44,285 nucleotides of DNA. It comes from Pseudomonas sp. GM21. GTDB lineage: Bacteria > Pseudomonadota > Gammaproteobacteria > Pseudomonadales > Pseudomonadaceae. Shown here piece by piece: positions 35,331 through 44,264 of the stretch (within the stretch, counting starts at the first letter, position 1; each line of letters begins with the position of its first letter). The stretch spans positions 1 through 44,285 of the forward strand of contig NZ_AKJS01000097.1 in NCBI RefSeq assembly GCF_000282215.1. The letters are read 5' to 3'. The position numbers and the translations under genes are program-made. Below the pieces are notes generated by a model that was given only the letters and a program-made list of their open reading frames with translations, was not told where the DNA came from and did no database searches.

Positions 35331-36866
35331 TTAATGGTGGGTTAATGCGTTAATGAACTCTGCGCCGGGCATCGGTCGACCGTACAGATATCCTTGCAGG
35401 AAGTTCACGCCGTGGGCGCTCAGATAGTCACTTTGCTCCTGTGTTTCCACACCTTCGGCGACGATTCCCAGATCGAGTTTGGCCGAGAGTTCGATGATGG
35501 AATCCAGAATGTGCCGCGAAAGCGCGTCGATGCCGATCATGGCAACGAAGCTTTTGTCGATTTTCAGGAAATCCACATTGAACTGACGTAAATAACCCAG
35601 GCTGGAGTGCCCGGTGCCAAAGTCGTCAATCGCGATCATAACGCCCAGCGCATGAAGCTGTTCGAACAACTGGAGCGTAACGTCGCTCGGCTTGATCAGT
35701 TCGCGTTCGGTCAGTTCCAGCACCAGGTTGATGGAGCCGGGTGCGAAGGCGCGGAGAAACTCACGACAGTCTTCGACCAGTTTCAGGTCGTTGCAGTGAC
35801 TGGCGGTGATGTTGATGGCGATGTGAAAGGGTTCATTGAAGGAGGAGGAAACAGGCCCCAGCCATTGGGCGGTCTGTCGCATCAGTGAACGGGTCATGGG
35901 CACGATCAGCCCGGAATCTTCGGCGAACGGGATGAACATCTCAGGGCGTACCAGGCCTTCCTTCGGGTGTTTCCAGCGCATCAACACTTCGGTGCCGGAC
36001 CACTTCCTGGTATCGCCATGCACAACCGGCTGAAAATACGGGACAAACTCTTCCGCGGCCAGGGCGCGCTGCATCTCGCGAGTAGGCGACCATGAGCGCT
36101 TCTGCAGGACGTGTCCGATGGCGCCGGAGACCACACCAAAAAAAATCAGCAGGCTGAACAGCGGCGGGTATTCGCCGGCCATGTAGCGCCAGATTTCGCT
36201 CTCGGGGTAACCGGCGACGACGGTAAAGCCATAGCGCGAGGAAGTGAGTTCGCTTTCGGCGACGGGCAAGGTGGGCAGGGGGGCTTTGTGGACTTGGCCG
36301 TCGGCGGATAACCAGTTCGGTCCCACTTGCAATAGCAGCAACGTCTTGCGACCAATCAGGCGCAGCACATTACTTAAGTGGTAACCGTCCAGGGTCGTCA
36401 GTGCGCCCTGTTTTCCCTCGCTCAGGCGATACACCAACAATGCGGTATTAGGGGTGACCGGGTTGCCACTCATGAGTAACAGCCTGCCTTGCGCATAGTC
36501 GCCGGCAGTGATCTTCTCCTGGGAATCGCCGAATAAAGAGCTGCAATAAATGGTGTCGTCCCATACCAGACTGGCCGAGCGCACGAACGGGCGGCGGGTG
36601 ACCTGTTCGCGCAGGGCCAGCTTGACGTCGTTGCAATTTTTGCCAGCCAGCGGTAACAGTTCGCGAGCGGACTGGGCCGTATTGTCGAGCATCAGATCGA
36701 ACTGGCGCAGGGCTTCCTCTGCGGTCTGTCGGCTGCTGTGCTCAAGGGCCCGTTCAGCCTGCATATATAGAATGGCACAACCCAGTATTACCGGGGGCAG
36801 CCCACACAGCAGGGTCACCATAATACGGGTGCGCAACGGGCGACGGCTTTTGGCTGTCAATGGCAT
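35331..36866 (-). CDS. EAL-domain c-di-GMP phosphodiesterase with CSS-motif sensor
   Basis: Membrane protein of 511 residues that hydrolyses c-di-GMP. A first transmembrane segment (about 15-33) precedes a periplasmic CSS-motif domain (YCSSLFGDSQ, with Cys residues in CNDVK and YCSS), a redox-type sensor. A second membrane segment lies near 237-258. The cytoplasmic EAL domain (about 265-505) has EVLMRW in the EAL position, ITASHCNDLK, ELTERELI, DDFGTGHSSLGYL, the loop DFLKIDKSFV and AEGVETQEQSDYL. All substrate and metal residues appear present, so it should be active. The Cys pair suggests redox control of biofilm traits. ATG at 36866 with GAGAG upstream. Confidence 0.9.
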   Translation of the reverse strand: MPLTAKSRRPLRTRIMVTLLCGLPPVILGCAILYMQAERALEHSSRQTAEEALRQFDLMLDNTAQSARELLPLAGKNCNDVKLALREQVTRRPFVRSASLVWDDTIYCSSLFGDSQEKITAGDYAQGRLLLMSGNPVTPNTALLVYRLSEGKQGALTTLDGYHLSNVLRLIGRKTLLLLQVGPNWLSADGQVHKAPLPTLPVAESELTSSRYGFTVVAGYPESEIWRYMAGEYPPLFSLLIFFGVVSGAIGHVLQKRSWSPTREMQRALAAEEFVPYFQPVVHGDTRKWSGTEVLMRWKHPKEGLVRPEMFIPFAEDSGLIVPMTRSLMRQTAQWLGPVSSSFNEPFHIAINITASHCNDLKLVEDCREFLRAFAPGSINLVLELTERELIKPSDVTLQLFEQLHALGVMIAIDDFGTGHSSLGYLRQFNVDFLKIDKSFVAMIGIDALSRHILDSIIELSAKLDLGIVAEGVETQEQSDYLSAHGVNFLQGYLYGRPMPGAEFINALTHH

Positions 36867-37373
36867 CCGGGAAATCTCTCACGAAGAAGCAGGGCTCTAT
36901 AATGCAGGCAGGACGACCACACGCCTCCCAAAAAAAGCTCAATTGATGGCCATAATAGTCGGCCCTCGGCGCTTGTGCCGTTAAACGGGTGTTTGATCTG
37001 ATGGCCAGCTTGACATAGGCCGGGTTGACGGGGGGCGCTATCGTGCCTTGGTGGCATGCTGATGCTGGCGTGGATTTTCCTCTGCAACAAACCCCTTGCG
37101 CGATTAGGGAAATAGGGGATTTGATACAGAAGGCGGACAAACCGTTTTACGCTGTGTAGAATCGGGTTACGCATACAATAATAAACGCCTTCTGGCAGCA
37201 GAAGCCTCGCCCGCAAGAGCCTTGGGTCGACAATGAAGAGTTTCGGGTTTCAATTGATCTACGGTGACTTCCTCGCCCGCAGTGTGCGGGGCATTTCCTG
37301 TGCGCCGCCCGCCGGTCTCAGCATTGCTAATAACTAACATTTGTTAATTCCAAAAGCATGATGAGGCGCCAAA
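36867..37373. other. Intergenic region between the EAL gene and hppD
   Basis: 507 bp with no supported gene. It contains the divergent promoters. A hairpin CCCGCA-GTG-TGCGGG lies at about 37276-37290, and the ribosome site GAGG is seven bases before the hppD ATG. I searched for a TGTAAA-N6-TTTACA PhhR/TyrR site and for a sigma-54 promoter and saw neither convincingly. The open frames on the reverse strand have no family resemblance. Confidence 0.5.
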
Positions 37374-38450
37374 ATGGCAGATTTATACGAAAACCCAATG
37401 GGCCTGATGGGCTTTGAATTCATCGAATTCGCATCGCCAACCCCGAACACCCTGGAGCCGATCTTCGAGATCATGGGCTTCACCAAGGTGGCGACCCACC
37501 GTTCCAAAGATGTGCACCTGTATCGCCAGGGCGCGATCAACCTGATCCTCAACAACGAACCGAACAGTGTGGCCTCTTACTTCGCGGCCGAACACGGCCC
37601 GTCGGTTTGCGGCATGGCTTTCCGGGTCAAGGATTCGCAGCTCGCCTACAAGCGCGCACTGGAAATCGGCGCCCAGCCGATCCACATAGAAACCGGCCCG
37701 ATGGAGTTGAACTTGCCGGCGATCAAAGGCATTGGCGGCGCGCCGCTGTACCTGATCGACCGTTTCGGTGAAGGCAGCTCGATCTATGACATCGATTTCG
37801 TGTTCATTGAAGGCGTGGACCGCAACCCTGTTGGTGCCGGTCTGAAGATCATCGACCACCTGACCCATAACGTGTATCGCGGTCGCATGGCCTACTGGGC
37901 CAACTTCTACGAGAAGCTGTTCAACTTCCGCGAAATTCGCTACTTCGACATCAAGGGCGAATACACCGGCCTGACCTCCAAGGCCATGACCGCGCCGGAC
38001 GGCATGATCCGCATCCCGCTGAACGAAGAATCGTCCAAGGGCGCCGGGCAGATCGAAGAGTTCCTGATGCAGTTCAACGGTGAAGGCATCCAGCACGTTG
38101 CTTTCCTGTCCGATGACCTGCTCAAGACCTGGGATCACCTGAAAAGCATCGGCATGCGCTTCATGACCGCGCCACCGGAAACCTACTACGAAATGCTCGA
38201 AGGCCGTTTGCCGAACCACGGCGAGCCGGTTGATCAACTGCAAGCGCGCGGGATTCTGCTGGACGGTTCGTCCGAGTCGGGCGACAAACGGCTGCTGCTG
38301 CAGATCTTCTCGGAAACCCTGATGGGGCCGGTGTTCTTCGAATTCATCCAGCGTAAAGGCGACGATGGTTTCGGCGAAGGCAACTTCAAGGCATTGTTCG
38401 AATCGATCGAGCGTGACCAGGTTCGTCGTGGCGTACTCGCCACCGACTAA
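37374..38450 (+). CDS. hppD: 4-hydroxyphenylpyruvate dioxygenase
   Basis: Non-haem iron dioxygenase of 358 residues that converts 4-hydroxyphenylpyruvate to homogentisate in tyrosine degradation. The iron ligands are H162 in IDHLTHNV, H241 in [11 protein letters not shown] and E323 in [18 protein letters not shown]. These positions equal the P. fluorescens enzyme ligands (161, 240 and 322 without the initiator Met), which supports the host group. The usual length for this bacterial HPPD is about 357 residues. No other homogentisate-pathway gene lies in the window. It is followed by a REP pair. Confidence 0.97.
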   Translation: MADLYENPMGLMGFEFIEFASPTPNTLEPIFEIMGFTKVATHRSKDVHLYRQGAINLILNNEPNSVASYFAAEHGPSVCGMAFRVKDSQLAYKRALEIGAQPIHIETGPMELNLPAIKGIGGAPLYLIDRFGEGSSIYDIDFVFIEGVDRNPVGAGLKIIDHLTHNVYRGRMAYWANFYEKLFNFREIRYFDIKGEYTGLTSKAMTAPDGMIRIPLNEESSKGAGQIEEFLMQFNGEGIQHVAFLSDDLLKTWDHLKSIGMRFMTAPPETYYEMLEGRLPNHGEPVDQLQARGILLDGSSESGDKRLLLQIFSETLMGPVFFEFIQRKGDDGFGEGNFKALFESIERDQVRRGVLATD

Positions 38451-38470
38451 TCCGCCACACCGCTAAACAA

Positions 38471-38560
38471 TGTGGGAGCGGGCTTGCCCGCGAATGCAAT
38501 CGTTCATTCAACACATCAGTTGACTGACACGACGCCTTCGCGGGCAAGCCCGCTCCCACA
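38471..38560. repeat. REP pair (BIME) between hppD and rarD
   Basis: Two inverted REP units with ends TGTGGGAGCGGGCTTGCCCG and CGGGCAAGCCCGCTCCCACA separated by about 37 bases. Lies between convergent genes; a typical Pseudomonas BIME, possibly a transcription-end or RNA stability element. Confidence 0.85.
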
Positions 38561-38578
38561 TTTGGTTTTGTGCGTGGC

Positions 38579-39460
38579 TTAAGGTCGGCGGTGCCGCATC
38601 AGGTGTTTGAAGCCTTCGAACACCAGCACCACCACCGCGAGCCAGATTGGAATATAAGTCAACCATTCCCCGGGCTTGATGCTTTCTCCGAGCAGCAATG
38701 CCACACCCAGCAACAACACCGGCTCGACATAACTCAACAGACCGAAAAGACTGAACGGCAACAAGCGGCTGGCGATGATGTAGACCACCAACGCCGAAGC
38801 GCTGATCACCCCGAGAATCGGGATCAACAGCGACAGCCATGGGTGTTGATCGAACACGCCAAAGCCCTGTTCACCACTCTGCACAAACCAGAAGGCCAAC
38901 GGCAGCGTCAAAGCCATGTCCATCCATAAGCCACCAAGGTTGTCCGTGGCCAGACGCTTGCGCAGCACGAAGTAGGTCGGATAACCGATGCACACCAGCA
39001 AGGTCGCCCAGGAAAACCCTCCGACCTGATAGACCTCATTGGCCACGCCGAGGCAGGCGAAAAACACCGCGATCTTCTGTAGATAGGACAGACGCTCGCC
39101 GTAGGCGATTCGCCCGGTCAGCACCATTGTCAGTGGCAGCAGGAAATACCCCAGCGACACGTCCAGGCTGTAGCCGTTGAGCGGTGCCCACATGAACAGC
39201 CAGAGCTGTACACCGAGCAGGGCCGAGGAGGCGACCAGCGCGGCGATCAATTTCGGATGTGCGGTGGCGCGCCGAACAATCTCGATCACACGCGTCCATT
39301 CCCCGGACACCACCATGAACACGGTCATGCAGGGCACGGTCAACAACATCCGCCAGCCGAAAATTTCCACGCCGCTCAGGGGTGTGAGCAACGACGTGTA
39401 GTAATACATGACGGCAAACAGCACCGAGGCCGAAACCGATAAAGCGATACCTTTAGACAA
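38579..39460 (-). CDS. rarD: RarD/EamA-family transporter, TTG start
   Basis: Inner-membrane protein of 293 residues with about ten hydrophobic segments. It opens LSKGIALSVSASVLFAVMYY and carries TPLSGVEIFGWRMLLTVPCM, APLNGYSLDVSLGYFLLPL and LTYIPIWLAVVVLVFEGFK, the RarD signature order. The substrate is unknown; the family includes chloramphenicol-linked DMT permeases. The TTG at 39460 has GAGGG just upstream, and the longer reading frame to 39547 would pass into the repeat region. It converges on hppD. Confidence 0.85.
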   Translation of the reverse strand: MSKGIALSVSASVLFAVMYYYTSLLTPLSGVEIFGWRMLLTVPCMTVFMVVSGEWTRVIEIVRRATAHPKLIAALVASSALLGVQLWLFMWAPLNGYSLDVSLGYFLLPLTMVLTGRIAYGERLSYLQKIAVFFACLGVANEVYQVGGFSWATLLVCIGYPTYFVLRKRLATDNLGGLWMDMALTLPLAFWFVQSGEQGFGVFDQHPWLSLLIPILGVISASALVVYIIASRLLPFSLFGLLSYVEPVLLLGVALLLGESIKPGEWLTYIPIWLAVVVLVFEGFKHLMRHRRP

Positions 39461-39535
39461 ACTGCCCTCGCGAGGTTGAACGTAAAACGGGGCGCAGAGG
39501 ATACGTGGTTTTCGTATCAAATATTGTCCGTGAAT

Positions 39536-39648
39536 GATCGTTCCCACGCTCTGCGTGGGAATGCCTCAAGGGACGCTCCGCGTTCCAGCTCCAGGAAGGG
39601 ACGCGGAGCGTCTCGGGCTGCATTCCCACGCGGAGCGTGGGAACGATC
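39536..39648. repeat. GATCGTTCCCACGC inverted-repeat element, copy 2
   Basis: 113-bp relative of the element at 33234-33343: same ends GATCGTTCCCACGC and GCGTGGGAACGATC and inner arms GGGACGCTCCGCGT and ACGCGGAGCGTC. It lies between rarD and the aldo/keto reductase gene. Confidence 0.75.
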
Positions 39649-39660
39649 AATGTGAAGGCG

Positions 39661-39690
39661 CCATCGCGAGCAGGCTCGCTCCCACAGTGG
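39661..39690. repeat. Single REP unit
   Basis: GCGAGC-AG-GCTCGC palindrome followed by TCCCACAGTGG, a common Pseudomonas REP end, 12 bp after the aldo/keto reductase stop. Confidence 0.6.
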
Positions 39691-39701
39691 ATTGTGTTAC
39701 T

Positions 39702-40715
39702 TCAGTTGGTGCCGGGTTTACGGCCAGACACAAAATGGCTCACATCATTAAACCCCGGCGTCGACGAATGCCCAGGCACCACCAGTGAATCAATAAACGC
39801 CTCGTCTTCAGCCGTAATCTTCACCGCTTGCGCCTTGGTGTACGCATCCCATTGTTCCTCGGTGCGCGGCCCGACAATGGCTGAAGTGACGGCACCGTTG
39901 TTCAGCACCCAGGCAATCGCAAACTCGACAATCCCCACGCCACGTTCCTGGGTGTACTGCTGAATCTGCTGGGCAATGCGCAACGACTCAACCCGCCATT
40001 CGGTTTCCAGAATGCGCTTGTCTGCACGCCCGGCCCGGCTGTTGGCGTCCGGCTTCATGTCCGGCGCGTATTTTCCGCTGAGTACGCCGCGCGCCAACGG
40101 ACTGTAAGGCACCACACCGAGGCCATAATTGTGCGCGGCGGTAATTTGCTCGGTTTCAGCCTGACGGTTGACGATGTTGTACAGCGGCTGACTGATCACC
40201 GGCCGGTCTACGCCGAGTTGATCGGCCACCCGAATCACCTCGGCGATGCGCCAGCCACGGTAGTTCGACAACCCCCAATACCGAACCTTGCCTTGGCGAA
40301 TCAAATCGCCTATCGCCGACACCGTCACCTCCAGCGGCGTGTTGTGGTCTTCGCGGTGCAGGTAATAGATGTCGAGATAGTCAGTGCCCAAGCGGGTGAG
40401 GCTGGCGTCGATGCCGTTGAAAATGTGCTTTCGGCTTAAGCCACTGCGGTTCGGCACACCGTCGACCGGGCCGAAACCGACCTTGGTCGCCAGCACCCAT
40501 TCGTGGCGATTGCCGGCAATCGCTTCGCCGACGATTTCTTCAGAGCGCCCGCCGGTGTAAACGTCGGCGGTGTCGATGAAATTGATGCCCTGGTCCCAGG
40601 CCTTGTCGATGATTCGCAGGGAATCTTCGGTGCTGGTCTGTTCGCCGAACATCATGGTGCCCAGGGTCAGGGTAGAGACCTGTAAACCCGAATGACCCAG
40701 CGTGCGATAGCTCAT
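39702..40715 (-). CDS. Aldo/keto reductase
   Basis: NADPH-dependent carbonyl reductase of 337 residues, TIM-barrel fold. The catalytic set is visible as DTADVYTGGRSEE (Asp and Tyr), TKVGFGPV (Lys) and YYLHREDHNTPLEV (His). GLSNYRGWRIAEVI and the later SAIVGPRTEEQW are typical of the YajO/Tas-like subgroup. Substrate not determinable. ATG at 40715 with AAGGA about eight bases upstream. Upstream lies the structured leader of the DUF6124 gene, on the opposite strand. Confidence 0.88.
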   Translation of the reverse strand: MSYRTLGHSGLQVSTLTLGTMMFGEQTSTEDSLRIIDKAWDQGINFIDTADVYTGGRSEEIVGEAIAGNRHEWVLATKVGFGPVDGVPNRSGLSRKHIFNGIDASLTRLGTDYLDIYYLHREDHNTPLEVTVSAIGDLIRQGKVRYWGLSNYRGWRIAEVIRVADQLGVDRPVISQPLYNIVNRQAETEQITAAHNYGLGVVPYSPLARGVLSGKYAPDMKPDANSRAGRADKRILETEWRVESLRIAQQIQQYTQERGVGIVEFAIAWVLNNGAVTSAIVGPRTEEQWDAYTKAQAVKITAEDEAFIDSLVVPGHSSTPGFNDVSHFVSGRKPGTN

Positions 40716-40729
40716 GAGGAAATCCTTTT

Positions 40730-40759
40730 ACCTGTGGGAGAAAGGCTCACTCCTACAGG
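40730..40759. repeat. REP-like inverted repeat
   Basis: CCTGTGGGAG-N9-CTCCTACAGG, an imperfect palindrome of the GTGGGAG family just upstream of the aldo/keto reductase. Confidence 0.5.
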
Positions 40760-40894
40760 GGATTGGCGGCAATAAACAGACATGTTTAAACGGTCTGGAG
40801 CGATGGGGCTGGAGGCTACATAACCTTGCGCCGTTGCCTACGACTGCGCCAGAATCCGCCGGCTTGTGCGCCTTGGGGCTGGGCTCTATCGTTT

Positions 40895-41118
40895 GCTCGT
40901 CGCTGAAAAACAGCGATCGGGTTTGGTAGCCCGGTTGACTTAGTGCATAGCACACCTGATACAGCCCCTGCGGTCTGTGTCTTTATGGTGGCCATGCGCA
41001 GGGCGCTTTCGAGCGCGCCGGTTTCCAAGTCACCGGTCTACCAACCCGCGTATGGTCACCACCTCTTCGTTTGGTAGCGAAAGTGATGGCTCCTATTTTC
41101 TGATTTGGAGTTACATCT
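40895..41118 (+). ncRNA. Structured leader of the DUF6124 gene, candidate RNA element
   Basis: The 403-bp gap before the DUF6124 gene shows a series of hairpins on the forward strand. TCGCTG-AAAAA-CAGCGA is at 40900-40916. ATCGGG-TTTGGTAG-CCCGGT is at 40916-40935. GTGC-ATA-GCAC is at about 40943-40953. GATACAG...CTGTGTC is at 40958-40981. A GCGCT-TTCG-AGCGC hairpin follows at about 41003-41016. GGT-CTACCA-ACC is at 41035-41046. TTCG-TTTGGTAG-CGAA is at 41066-41081. The second and last of these have the same eight-base loop on different stems, and the loop CTACCA is complementary to it. No gene is apparent on either strand; open frames there are judged spurious. Confidence 0.55.
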
Positions 41119-41484
41119 ATGTTCAAGATCACACCCAACCCACCAGAAACCGACACCGACGACGTTTCCCCCTACGAATCCACCGATCCCAAAAAACTCA
41201 ACACCGCCGCCGACCGCGCCCTCGACTACTACCTCAAACCGGTCATCCCCAAAGACACCCCCCGCAAACCCAGCACCATCTACTTCGTCGGCCCCGAGAC
41301 CGATAACGAAACCTTGCTGGTCAACGCCTGCGAGACGTTGGCGTCAGCAAGTGTGATGTTGAGTGATTTCGCCGGGCAACTGAACGGTACGCAGCGCCAT
41401 ACCCTGCTGGGCATTCAACACTCCGTCATGCTGGGTGAGCTGGCGGTAAACCGGATGCTGGATAACGTCGACCCGCACAGCTAA
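41119..41484 (+). CDS. DUF6124 family protein
   Basis: Small acidic protein of 121 residues. It begins MFKITPNPPETDTDDVSPYE, a proline-rich disordered tail. After DPKKLNTAADRALDYYLK come helices with LLVNACETLASASVMLSDFA and HSVMLGELAVNRMLDNVDP. I know this group as a common Pseudomonas family of unknown function (DUF6124). The ATG at 41119 follows GGAG by eight bases. Its long structured leader is its most notable feature and may control it. No signal peptide or membrane segment. Confidence 0.75.
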   Translation: MFKITPNPPETDTDDVSPYESTDPKKLNTAADRALDYYLKPVIPKDTPRKPSTIYFVGPETDNETLLVNACETLASASVMLSDFAGQLNGTQRHTLLGIQHSVMLGELAVNRMLDNVDPHS

Positions 41485-41496
41485 GCCATAACGCAA

Positions 41497-41633
41497 CCTG
41501 TAGCAGCTGGCGAAGCCTGCGTTCGGCTGCGCAGCAGTCGTGAAATCAGACAATGCGGTGTTTCAGGAAGACCACATGCTCCGGTTTTACGACTGCTTCG
41601 CAGCCGAACGCAGGCTCCGCCAGCTGCTACAAA
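41497..41633. repeat. Long inverted-repeat element (GTAGCAGCTGG family), copy 2
   Basis: 137-bp element opening with CCTGTAGCAGCTGGCGAAGC and closing with CGCCAGCTGCTAC. Inner arms CTGCGCAGCAGTCGTGAAA and TTTTACGACTGCTTCGCAG also pair. It resembles copy 1 at 19038-19180, including the inner AAATCAG and CGGTGT. It lies between the DUF6124 gene and the MFS gene. Confidence 0.75.
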
Positions 41634-41660
41634 AACTGCGTTACCGCAAATTGAACAGGT

Positions 41661-42971
41661 TTACACCCGCAACGTCCGCGTCATGCGCAGTGCCAGTAAG
41701 CTGCCGCACACAATCACACCCGCCAGCAGATAAAGCGCAGCATCGGTCGAACCGGTGCTGTCCTTGACCCAACCTACGAGGTAAGGGCTGAGGAAACCCG
41801 CCATCTGCCCCATTGAGTTGATCAGCGCCAAACCACCCGCTGCCGCACCTGCGCTCAGCAGTGCCGTCGGCACTGGCCAGAACATCGGCAAACCGGTGAG
41901 GGCGCCCATGGTGGCGAGGGTCAGGCCGAGAATCGCAATAGCCGGCGTCGTTGCAAAGTTCACCGCAATCAGCAGGCCCACTGCGCCCATCAACATTGGC
42001 ACCACCAAATGCCAGCGGCGTTCTTTGCGCAAGTCCGCCGAGCGGCCGACCAGCAACATGAACACCGCCGCCAACAGGTACGGAATCGCACTCAGCCAGC
42101 CAATCACAAGGTTATCGCTGAAGCCCAGGTTCTTGATGATCGACGGCAGCCAGAAGTTGATCGCGTACACACCGCTCTGGATGCAGAAATAGATCAGGCC
42201 GAACGCCCAGATCGCCGGGTTCTTGAACACCGCCGACAGCGAGTCGGTGGTGGTTTTCGGTTTGTTGGCCAGGTCTTGGGCGTGATCCGCTTCCAGCACC
42301 GAGCGCTCAAACGGGGTCAGCCATTTGGCGTTGGCGTAGCTGTCGCTCAGCAGGAAATAGGCGAGGGCGCCAAGGATCACGGTCGGAATGCCTTGCAGCA
42401 AAAACATCCATTGCCAGCCGGCCAGGCCGCCCTGGCCTGCGCCAAAGTGATTGAGGATCCAGCCAGAGAACGGACTGCCGAGCAGGCCGGACACCGGGAT
42501 TGCCGACATGAACAGCGCCATGATGCGGCCACGGCGAAAGGTCGGAAACCATTGCGAGAGATACAGCACCACGCCCGGGAAGAACCCGGCTTCAGCGGCG
42601 CCGGTAAACAGGCGTAACGTGTAGAACTCCGTAGGCGTGGTGACGAACAGCAGGCAAGTCGAAAGCGTGCCCCAGACGATCATCATCAGCGCGATCCAGC
42701 GCCGTGGGCCGAATCTGGTCAGGGCCAGGTTGCTCGGAACGCCGCACAGCACGTAGCCAATAAAGAAGATCCCGGCGCCGAGGCCGTACACGGTTTCGCT
42801 GAATTTCAGGGCGTCGAGCATCTGCAGTTTGGCAAATCCAACGTTCACCCGGTCGAGGTAGTTGAACAGGTAGCAGATGAAGATGAAGGGGATCAAACGC
42901 AGGGTAATGCGTTTGTAGACGGCGTTTTTCTCGTCAACGATGGCCTGGGTAGCGGCGGCGCTCTGTGACAT
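41661..42971 (-). CDS. MFS transporter, anion:cation symporter / sugar-acid type
   Basis: Twelve-helix inner-membrane carrier of 436 residues in the ACS/ galactonate-glucarate group. Features: YLFNYLDRVNVGFAKLQM after helix 1, GVPSNLALTRFGPRRWIALM (the loop 2-3 motif), GAAEAGFFPGVVLYLSQWFP (helix 4-5) and SGPFSG-like SPFSGWILNHFG. They fit D-galactonate, glucarate or tartrate transporters. The start at 42971 follows a GAGAG site; a longer frame to 43073 overlaps the divergent regulator's leader. The divergent CdaR regulator suggests a sugar diacid or glycerate-type substrate. Confidence 0.88.
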   Translation of the reverse strand: MSQSAAATQAIVDEKNAVYKRITLRLIPFIFICYLFNYLDRVNVGFAKLQMLDALKFSETVYGLGAGIFFIGYVLCGVPSNLALTRFGPRRWIALMMIVWGTLSTCLLFVTTPTEFYTLRLFTGAAEAGFFPGVVLYLSQWFPTFRRGRIMALFMSAIPVSGLLGSPFSGWILNHFGAGQGGLAGWQWMFLLQGIPTVILGALAYFLLSDSYANAKWLTPFERSVLEADHAQDLANKPKTTTDSLSAVFKNPAIWAFGLIYFCIQSGVYAINFWLPSIIKNLGFSDNLVIGWLSAIPYLLAAVFMLLVGRSADLRKERRWHLVVPMLMGAVGLLIAVNFATTPAIAILGLTLATMGALTGLPMFWPVPTALLSAGAAAGGLALINSMGQMAGFLSPYLVGWVKDSTGSTDAALYLLAGVIVCGSLLALRMTRTLRV

Positions 42972-43140
42972 GGCGGGCTCTCTCTTTATTATGATTTTTT
43001 GCGATGCGAGGGTAACGTGATCGCCCAGAGAGTCTCGGTCACGCTCCGGGTCGTTGTCTTTGTGCCTGAGCACAGGGTTTCAGACCCAGGCCTGTGCGGG
43101 TGAACAACCCGTTCCACTCCGTTTTCAAGGACCCCCCGTT

Positions 43141-44253
43141 ATGTTCGAACTCGATCACGACCTGGCCCAGGACATTGTCGACCGGGCGATGGCCATCCTG
43201 CCCTACAACGTCAACGTCATGGACAGCCAGGGGTTGATTCTCGGCAGCGGCGAGCCAGAGCGCATCAATACCCGTCATGAGGGCGCGCAACTGGTGCTGG
43301 CCAACGGTCGGGTGGTGGAGATCGACGCGCAGACGGCGATCCATCTCAAGGGGGTGCAACCGGGCATCAATTTGCCGCTGCTGCTTGATGGGCGCTTGAT
43401 TGGCGTGCTAGGCATCACCGGCGAGCCCGAGCCATTGCGCACTTATGCCGAGTTGGTGCGAATGACGGCGGAAATGCTGGTCGGCCAGCGCAATCAGCAG
43501 GCCGAGCAGCAATGGCGGCGTCAACGTTGCGATGATTTGCTGGCGTTGTTGCTGAGCGAAACCGGGGACTCGCCGCGCTTGCTCGATGAAGCGCAGCAGT
43601 TGGGGCTCAAGCCGCAGATGACGCGGGTGCCTTATCTGTTTGAATTGGGCATGGAACACGGCCCGGCGCAAACCGTTGAAGCGCTGAGTGCCTGGTTGAC
43701 CTCGCGTTACCCGGACAGTTGGTGCGTGAGTTCGGCGAAGTCGTCGCTGCTGTGGTGCCGGCCGGCTTCACAAACAATCGAAAATGAACGGCTGCTGGAA
43801 AAACTCGATGGCTTGGGCTGGAACATTCTGCGCATTGCGGTGGGCGGCCAGGCCGAGGGATTGTCGGGGCTGCGGCGCTGTTACCGACGTGTCGGGGACT
43901 TGCTGGCGTACGGGCGCGATGTGTTGCCGCGTTCGCGCTTGCTGACGCTGACCCGTTATCGATTACCGGTGATGCTCTGGCGGCATCGCAACGACGACGC
44001 GCTGGACGAATTGCTCAACCCGTTGCGCAAAGTCATCGCCAAGGACGGCAACGGCCAACTGTTGGCGACCTTGCGCAGTTGGTGTGATCACGATGGCCAG
44101 AGCCAGGCATGCGCCGATGCGCTGGGGATTCATCGCAATAGTTTGCGGTATCGAATGGAACGGATTGCGGAGTTGAGTGGGGTTGATCCGCTGAAACTGG
44201 ACGGCATGCTTGCGCTGTATCTCGGTGTTCAGCTTCTGCCGCAAACCGACTGA
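43141..44253 (+). CDS. CdaR-family sugar diacid regulator
   Basis: Transcriptional regulator of 370 residues. The N-terminal sugar-diacid-binding domain starts MFELDHDLAQDIVDRAMAIL and includes NVNVMDSQGLILGSGEPERI and GVLGITGEPEPLRTYAELVR (about 1-135). The C-terminal PucR-type helix-turn-helix is ACADALGIHRNSLRYRMERI (about 325-350). This order is typical of CdaR, the activator of glucarate and galactarate genes. The ATG at 43141 follows AAGGA by about nine bases. It is divergent from the MFS gene with 169 bp between, so it probably controls it. Confidence 0.88.
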   Translation: MFELDHDLAQDIVDRAMAILPYNVNVMDSQGLILGSGEPERINTRHEGAQLVLANGRVVEIDAQTAIHLKGVQPGINLPLLLDGRLIGVLGITGEPEPLRTYAELVRMTAEMLVGQRNQQAEQQWRRQRCDDLLALLLSETGDSPRLLDEAQQLGLKPQMTRVPYLFELGMEHGPAQTVEALSAWLTSRYPDSWCVSSAKSSLLWCRPASQTIENERLLEKLDGLGWNILRIAVGGQAEGLSGLRRCYRRVGDLLAYGRDVLPRSRLLTLTRYRLPVMLWRHRNDDALDELLNPLRKVIAKDGNGQLLATLRSWCDHDGQSQACADALGIHRNSLRYRMERIAELSGVDPLKLDGMLALYLGVQLLPQTD

Positions 44254-44264
44254 CCGAACACAAC

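Noticed and set aside
37049..37065. A TGGCATG...TGC motif upstream of hppD resembling a sigma-54 promoter
   Set aside because: The GG to GC distance is nine bases instead of ten, so it does not fit.
40728..41028. Reverse-strand open frames of about 70 residues in the DUF6124 leader
   Set aside because: They cover the hairpin region, lack ribosome sites and show repeat-like composition; a structured RNA explains the sequence better.
41344..41553. A 69-residue reverse frame similar to the false modA extension
   Set aside because: The similarity comes from the shared repeat element, not from a gene.
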